Below are positions 59,626-64,000 of a stretch of 64,000 nt of DNA, piece after piece (position 1 is the first letter of the stretch; every line of letters starts with the position of its first letter). The translations under genes were made by a program, and so were the position numbers. The notes under the pieces were generated by a model. The model made no database searches. It was not told the DNA's origin and saw only the letters and a program-made list of their open reading frames with translations. This DNA comes from Butyricimonas virosa (GTDB lineage Bacteria; Bacteroidota; Bacteroidia; Bacteroidales; Marinifilaceae): the NCBI RefSeq assembly GCF_025148635.1, contig NZ_CP102269.1, positions 1,860,001-1,924,000 on the forward strand, in the 5' to 3' direction.

Positions 59626-60693
59626 TTAGAGATGGAATGAACTATTATAGGAGTAGGTACGACCGTTTTTTGTAATGGCATGATTTTCCAACAGGAACTT
59701 ACACAAGTTTACCAATGTGTTTCTTCCTCTTGAATACCCAATGCTCTCATATCCCTTTTTAAGAGCTTCAAGCAAAGATTGATAGCCATATTCCGCGCAT
59801 TCTTCAAAGGTTACTTCCAAGGCGGTTCGGTGTTGCTGCTCGGTCATATCTATATAAGAAGCCAGTCTGTCCATTTTGTTCTTTTTGAATTGATGTTCTT
59901 TTACCAGGTGTGGGAGAGAGTCTTCTCCGATTTCAAATGCGAAAGGCGTAAATTCCCTGTCCCTTATGTGCATGGCTCTTACTTCGCTGATTTTTCCATT
60001 TTCATTGTTTTTTGATATTTGCAGGATAGTCTCGGCCTTATTGTTCAGTTCTGTTCCGATATGCCCTCTGGTATTGTCATCCCCTTTGTTTAGATGTAAG
60101 ACGGTGTGGATATGCAGTTCGTAATAGCTTGACCATCTCATCAGTTCATTGATTATGTCAAGAGATTCACTGGGACTGTTTATGTCATGGATTAAATCAC
60201 GGATGCCGTCAATGATTACGAGCCCGATGTTTTGCTCTTCGTGGAGTGCCCATCGTATAATATCTCTCCTTTGGTCGGGAGTGTATTCTCGCAGAACCAA
60301 GAATTGGATGTTGTCATTTTCCTGGTCAGTAGGCAATCCTGCCAGTTTGAGGATTCGATGAAGCACTTTGTGGCAATGGCACTTGCTTTGTTCTGTGTCG
60401 ATGTATAGGATTCGATTCTTGCAAGATGGCAGTTCTGCTTTGTACTTTAGAATCTCCTTTCCGGAAAGAGCCGATGCGACAATAGCACTGACATTGAATG
60501 TCTTTTTGCTTTTGGGTTTGCCGGTGGAAGCACTGAAATTTCCGATTGTGGCAATGGTAACACCGTCTATTTGTACGATTTCCTGTGGAAACTCATATTT
60601 TTCGGTAACACTCAGCCGTATATATTTCAATAAAGACTTATATTTGGCTTCGTCTATCCGATAATTGTTGGGTTGTATCATATCAGGTTGCAT
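59626..60693 (-). CDS. RecA-fold replication ATPase (RepA/AAA_25-like)
   Basis: The protein has 355 residues. The ATP-binding motif appears as IGNFSASTGKPKSKKT, a form of Walker A seen in Bacteroidetes mobile-element ATPases (GKxKSxKT), and Walker B as LVIIDGIRDLI. The later HLNKGDDNTRGHIGTEL is the DnaB-like motif with an arginine-type finger. The helical end resembles a small HTH domain. Together with the primase this makes a helicase-primase pair. Its ATG overlaps the HTH gene's stop (TAATG). Confidence 0.8.
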   Translation of the reverse strand: MQPDMIQPNNYRIDEAKYKSLLKYIRLSVTEKYEFPQEIVQIDGVTIATIGNFSASTGKPKSKKTFNVSAIVASALSGKEILKYKAELPSCKNRILYIDTEQSKCHCHKVLHRILKLAGLPTDQENDNIQFLVLREYTPDQRRDIIRWALHEEQNIGLVIIDGIRDLIHDINSPSESLDIINELMRWSSYYELHIHTVLHLNKGDDNTRGHIGTELNNKAETILQISKNNENGKISEVRAMHIRDREFTPFAFEIGEDSLPHLVKEHQFKKNKMDRLASYIDMTEQQHRTALEVTFEECAEYGYQSLLEALKKGYESIGYSRGRNTLVNLCKFLLENHAITKNGRTYSYNSSFHL

Positions 60694-61139
60694 TATTTTT
60701 TCCCTCCTTTTGTTGGTTTGTTCTTACTTTTTTGTCCCAATGTGTAAGCGATGATATTGGCTTGCCTTTCTATTTCTGTATTGGAGAAACAGGGGTTGCG
60801 CTTTATCCATCGGTTCAGGTCATCCCTGAGAATGAATATGTTTTTTCCATTCGGCTTATACACGGTAAGTTCTTTCTGCATGGTTAACTTATAGACATAG
60901 CCTTTGGACACTTGTAGATAGGCGGCTACCTCGTCTATATTGAGAAACTCTTTTGCGGCATAAGCTATCTTTTCCACATTTTCAAGATGGGATAGCAGTT
61001 CGGCCAAAGAACCGAATCGTTTCAGGTAATTTTCAACATTCAGAATTTCCTGCTGAAAATTTTCCAAGGAGTTGTTTTCGAGGAATGATTTCAATCCTTC
61101 GATACGGGAGAGTAGTAAGTCTATTTCTTTTCTATTCAT
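60693..61139 (-). CDS. Excisionase-like HTH protein (copy 2)
   Basis: I start it at 61139 (MNRKEIDLLLSRIEG), which overlaps the previous stop as ATGA; the frame is open further upstream. The protein has 148 residues. A coiled coil comes first, then an HTH_17-type helix-turn-helix (LNIDEVAAYLQVSKGYVYKLTMQKEL), followed by YKPNGKNIFILRDDLNRWI, a wing. It is a paralogue of the gene upstream. Such proteins control excision or replication of mobile elements. Confidence 0.75.
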   Translation of the reverse strand: MNRKEIDLLLSRIEGLKSFLENNSLENFQQEILNVENYLKRFGSLAELLSHLENVEKIAYAAKEFLNIDEVAAYLQVSKGYVYKLTMQKELTVYKPNGKNIFILRDDLNRWIKRNPCFSNTEIERQANIIAYTLGQKSKNKPTKGGKK

Positions 61140-61531
61140 AATTCTTCTCTTGTTATAGCAGCAGGTTGCCCTATTGTTTGTACTTGATTTCTCATTGCCC
61201 ATTCGCAAAGTTCCTTTCTGTTGAAATACACCAATTTGCCGTTTGGCTTGTAGTGTGGTATTTGCTTGAGAGAAGTGAGTTTGTAGATATAACTCTCGGA
61301 CAAACCGAGATAAGCAGAAGCTTCAGCGGTAGTCAGCACTTCCTTGACTGCCCAAATACGCTCTTTCAACTGTGCAATGTAATTCTCGATGGTCTGGATT
61401 TTATCCACTTCGTTGATCTTTTGTTCTAACGATTGGAGCCGTTCAAAAGGTTTCTCCGTTGCCATCATCGAAATCATGTTCTCCATTTTGGAGAGCATCT
61501 TATTTTCATTTGTCGTTCTTCGATGTCTCAT
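61136..61531 (-). CDS. Excisionase-like HTH protein (copy 1)
   Basis: The protein has 131 residues. An N-terminal coiled coil (FERLQSLEQKINEVDKIQ) is followed by an HTH_17 domain (LTTAEASAYLGLSESYIYKLTSLKQI) and HYKPNGKLVYFNRKELCEWAM. The same pattern, with closely related sequence, is in the next gene. It lies after a regulatory region with a dyad and repeats, which it may bind. Confidence 0.75.
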   Translation of the reverse strand: MRHRRTTNENKMLSKMENMISMMATEKPFERLQSLEQKINEVDKIQTIENYIAQLKERIWAVKEVLTTAEASAYLGLSESYIYKLTSLKQIPHYKPNGKLVYFNRKELCEWAMRNQVQTIGQPAAITREEL

Positions 61532-61566
61532 TGATTGATGCTGTTAAATTTGACAATGGGAGGTAT

Positions 61567-61671
61567 GCCCTCCGTGAGTAATCGATTACGGAGGGCAAAG
61601 GTAGATGAGTATATTCGCTTGATTATGTTGAGATTGTTGAGTATCAACACAATTCTCAATACAACTCTCAA
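61567..61671 (-). promoter_or_regulatory. Promoter, dyad and repeats upstream of the HTH pair
   Basis: On the minus strand a perfect -7 box TACCTTTG (61596-61603) is followed at the transcription start by a dyad GCCCTCCG/CGGAGGGC (61567-61596 in total) with TAATCGATTA inside. Upstream are two TTGAG (61628-61632, 61637-61641) and two CTCAA (61655-61659, 61667-61671) half-sites in head-to-head order. This looks like a repressor-controlled promoter or an iteron-like site. No clear -33 box was found. The rest of 61532-61689 holds nothing else of note. Confidence 0.6.
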
Positions 61672-61689
61672 CAATTTGTTATTCCTTTG

Positions 61690-62478
61690 TTATACTTCTC
61701 TGTTTTTGATTAGAGTGATATACTTGTCTATGATTGCCAAAAACTGCTTATCTATGGCGTTGGGAGTGGTGTCTTTTATCCGATTGAGGGTTGATGACAT
61801 ATCGTGTTGGGTCAGTAATTTCTTCCTTGAAGAACTGATGACAAGATGTTTTTGGGCAATTACCGATTGCCAGTTATAGGTTATCACATCGTGTGAAGCC
61901 AGTTTGTCCAACAATAAAACCAATTTGCTGTTGTTTCTTGAAGTCACAGTCTGCAATGTGTCTGCCGCATAACAAATGGCAACATTGTCTGCATCCAAAA
62001 CTTCCTTAAACAAACAGACCTCATTGGCAAGCTGCACAATGAGGTCCAGAGTATGTCTGTCAAGTAAAGGTTTGATGTTGGTATTCTGATTGGTCTGAAT
62101 AGGATTCCCCGGACTGCTGTTGTCGGACTCGGTAGTGGATTCCGACAGATCAATGGCGTAAAATTCGTTCAGAAGTTTTATGATCCCATTTTCGTCCAAT
62201 AGGTCATGGTCGAAATGTTTGCGAATCAAAATTTCATGCTTCCCCAGAAGCTCTATTACCGTGTGGTAATTCTTTAGATGTTCATTCTTGCTCCAGGCAT
62301 CATTCGCATCGTGAAACCGATGTGAATGGGTAAAGTCAAGCACGTATCGCCTGTAACTTTTTTGCTGTGTGGTGACTTCGTCTTTGTAAGACTTATGGGC
62401 TTGCTCAACCAACCGGAATAGCCCTTCTTTACCGGTCTGCGCAGGAGTCCATTGGAAACCTCGCATCGCTCTTTTCAA
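61690..62478 (-). CDS. Hypothetical helical protein of the element
   Basis: The protein has 262 residues from the first ATG (62478); the ATG at 62466 (MRGFQW) is an alternative. The body is helical with no membrane segment. A short polar linker around residue 120 (SESTTESDNSSPGNPIQ) divides two helical halves. No family is recognised. It has its own promoter just upstream (62492-62499). Mobile-element proteins of this kind are common in Bacteroides but uncharacterised. Confidence 0.5.
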   Translation of the reverse strand: MKRAMRGFQWTPAQTGKEGLFRLVEQAHKSYKDEVTTQQKSYRRYVLDFTHSHRFHDANDAWSKNEHLKNYHTVIELLGKHEILIRKHFDHDLLDENGIIKLLNEFYAIDLSESTTESDNSSPGNPIQTNQNTNIKPLLDRHTLDLIVQLANEVCLFKEVLDADNVAICYAADTLQTVTSRNNSKLVLLLDKLASHDVITYNWQSVIAQKHLVISSSRKKLLTQHDMSSTLNRIKDTTPNAIDKQFLAIIDKYITLIKNREV

Positions 62479-62491
62479 AAAGAGAGAGGTG

Positions 62492-62499
62492 CAAAGATA
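62492..62499 (-). promoter_or_regulatory. -7 box before the hypothetical protein gene
   Basis: TATCTTTG on the minus strand matches TAnnTTTG exactly. The start of transcription would be near 62485, leaving a very short leader to the ATG at 62478, or 19 bases to the ATG at 62466. A -33 box is not evident. Confidence 0.45.
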
Positions 62500-62523
62500 A
62501 TTTCTTTGACATAAAACATTATT

Positions 62524-64000
62524 TTAAGTATTGTTGTTTGCCACCTTTGCGTTGATGGCGTTTTTGTTTTGAGTGCTAAGATAGTTATCTGCAATGGTTT
62601 TTAGTTGAATATCGTATGTGTCAATCAATCCTTTTTTGACTATAAAACGAAAATTACTATCCATACTTTCTCTGTTAGGTACTTTATCACGTTGCAAGCG
62701 GAAACAGTTTACGCACTTTACCCATACATCATAGGGATTGTGTTGCTTAAAGGCCAAATGTACAAAGTACATAAGTGAAGTCTGTGTTTTCATCCATACT
62801 ATAGGATGTTCAAATACCGTTTCATCGAAAATACCTTTGAATGCGGCAAATGTGGTGTCGAAGGAGATATATCCACCGTCAAGTAGGGCGGAGAACATTA
62901 AATGTATCTCATCTTCGCTATTCGGACTGTAAAATACAACTTTGCTCGTATGAATGAGCCGTTCATCAGAAGTTTCTTCATTGAACGTATTTTCAATGTG
63001 GTTGAACTTATCACAGATAGTCTTTAATCTAACATCATACCTATCCAACCATCCGGCTCGCTTAATCCAACTGTAACCTGATACAAAACAAGCTTTGTGC
63101 GGAGTGTGTCCGTTTATGCTGAAACAACATTCTCCTTTTATCCACAAGTCCTTCTTGTTGAATTTGTAAAATGCCTGATAGACGAAAAAGGACAACTGCC
63201 GTTGCGTTTTAATCCATTCTACCGGCTTGCTGAATGTCTTTTTATTGAAAATGCCGACAAATGTTTTCAAGCCAGTGTCAGGTGCAATGTATCCGTATTT
63301 CACTAAATCTCGATACAACACAGCTATATCTTCTTCACTCTGTGGTGTGTAGAATGTCTCTGTCTGATGCGTTGGCTCAAATTCAGTAAAGTCAACTTCC
63401 GGGTAGAGGGCTTTGGTCGTTTCGTAAAGTCCCGTATTGTATCTCGGAACACGCCAAGTGCTGAATCGCTTTCCATATTCCCTTTTCCATTGCTTTTCAA
63501 AAAGGATGTAGGTGCTGGGAAGTTTGCAGATGGTAGATACAGCATAGGCTATCACTTTCAGTTGCAGCGGCTTCGTTTGCGGCATCGGCTGATAGTGTTC
63601 ATCCAAGAGACCTGTGCGTATGGCTCTTTGTAATAATGTAGCCACCTGTTCATTGGCTAAAGGCTCAATCAAATCTTTATATTCGCCTTTCACCTCTTCT
63701 TCTTGCCTTTCGCAAAGTGACAGCAACGCTTGCATATTGTTCGCATAACAGTCAATAACCTTGACGTATGCAGAATCAATTTCCTGTCTGTGACTTTGTA
63801 CATAGTTTACGACCGGGACGGTAAATTCGTTATTTGTTATAAGGTTTGCCAAAAGAGGAGAGGGAGCTTGTTCCATATATAGACAAATCTCTTTCGCCCA
63901 TTTTCCGATATTCATCCACGAAGAGTCAAGTGCTTCAAATTCGATTTCGTCATCCAAATCCAACTGGCTTTTCATTTCGCCGACGATTCGGGTAATCTTC
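62524..64000 (-). CDS. Hypothetical protein with two tandem repeats, start outside the window
   Basis: The frame is open from the stop at 62524 to the right edge; a Met at 63975 is possible but the frame continues beyond it. At least 483 residues are visible. Two copies of one domain of about 115 residues are seen: FYTPQSEEDIAVLYRDLVKY, GYI..DT..F.GIF and W.KTQ in the first, and FYSPNSEDEIHLMFSALLDG, GYI..DT..F.GIF and WMKTQ in the second. The N-terminal part is helical. No family recognised. It is the first visible gene of the leftward block. Confidence 0.6.
   Translation of the reverse strand, partial: KITRIVGEMKSQLDLDDEIEFEALDSSWMNIGKWAKEICLYMEQAPSPLLANLITNNEFTVPVVNYVQSHRQEIDSAYVKVIDCYANNMQALLSLCERQEEEVKGEYKDLIEPLANEQVATLLQRAIRTGLLDEHYQPMPQTKPLQLKVIAYAVSTICKLPSTYILFEKQWKREYGKRFSTWRVPRYNTGLYETTKALYPEVDFTEFEPTHQTETFYTPQSEEDIAVLYRDLVKYGYIAPDTGLKTFVGIFNKKTFSKPVEWIKTQRQLSFFVYQAFYKFNKKDLWIKGECCFSINGHTPHKACFVSGYSWIKRAGWLDRYDVRLKTICDKFNHIENTFNEETSDERLIHTSKVVFYSPNSEDEIHLMFSALLDGGYISFDTTFAAFKGIFDETVFEHPIVWMKTQTSLMYFVHLAFKQHNPYDVWVKCVNCFRLQRDKVPNRESMDSNFRFIVKKGLIDTYDIQLKTIADNYLSTQNKNAINAKVANNNT

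Overview
The window looks like a large conjugative element of a Bacteroidales bacterium (Bacteroides, Parabacteroides or a close relative). The evidence is a Bacteroidetes-type Tra set (two DUF4134 pilin-like proteins, a DUF4133 protein, TraG ATPase, TraJ, TraK, TraM, TraN, TraO), promoters with a TAnnTTTG -7 box, an integrase of the Bacteroidetes type, an IS1380-type transposase, and almost no visible Shine-Dalgarno sites. No rRNA, tRNA or CRISPR array was seen. Nothing could be searched, so family names rest on motifs, length and gene order.

Layout. (1) 0-0.3 kb: the end of a rightward gene and a strong dyad facing the next operon. (2) 0.4-15.9 kb: a leftward backbone operon of about 16 genes. 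It encodes an ArdC-type protein and a degenerate paralogue, a tandem OB-fold protein, peptidoglycan hydrolases, a toprim primase, DUF4099/DUF3945-like proteins and two small secreted proteins related to three more in the tra operon. (3) 16.1-16.8 kb: a rightward M23 peptidase. (4) 16.75-19.1 kb: an AT-rich three-gene cluster with a phosphatase, a zinc-ribbon protein and a DUF1810-ADP-ribosylglycohydrolase fusion. (5) 19.1-20.7 kb: an IS1380-type insertion sequence. (6) 20.8-40.1 kb: an AT-rich, leftward 12-gene operon (the srf-like operon). (7) 40.5-41.7 kb: a tyrosine recombinase. (8) 41.7-58.4 kb: the tra operon, leftward, from pilins to coupling ATPase. (9) 58.7-64 kb: a leftward block with a primase, a RecA-fold ATPase, two excisionase-like HTH proteins and two proteins of unknown function.

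How the parts work together. The tra operon makes a type IV secretion channel. The left backbone operon probably supplies cell-wall-opening enzymes, extra VirB5-like proteins and proteins that act on incoming DNA. The two backbone operons have promoters with an AGTATGAA box at the same place in the spacer, plus upstream ATCATACT boxes, so they look co-regulated. No relaxase was recognised.

The most unusual content is the 20.8-40.1 kb operon. It encodes an SrfB-like Hsp70/actin-fold ATPase, an SrfC-like large GTPase, a membrane-anchored subtilisin with cytoplasmic InlB-like repeats, a second P-loop GTPase that shares an N-terminal module with a DUF805 membrane protein, membrane and periplasmic coiled-coil proteins, a beta-barrel outer-membrane protein, and a TPR aspartic protease. 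It starts behind two 17-bp dyads and ends at an intrinsic terminator after an XRE repressor gene. I read it as an undescribed trans-envelope, NTPase-driven conflict or secretion machine carried as cargo on the element.
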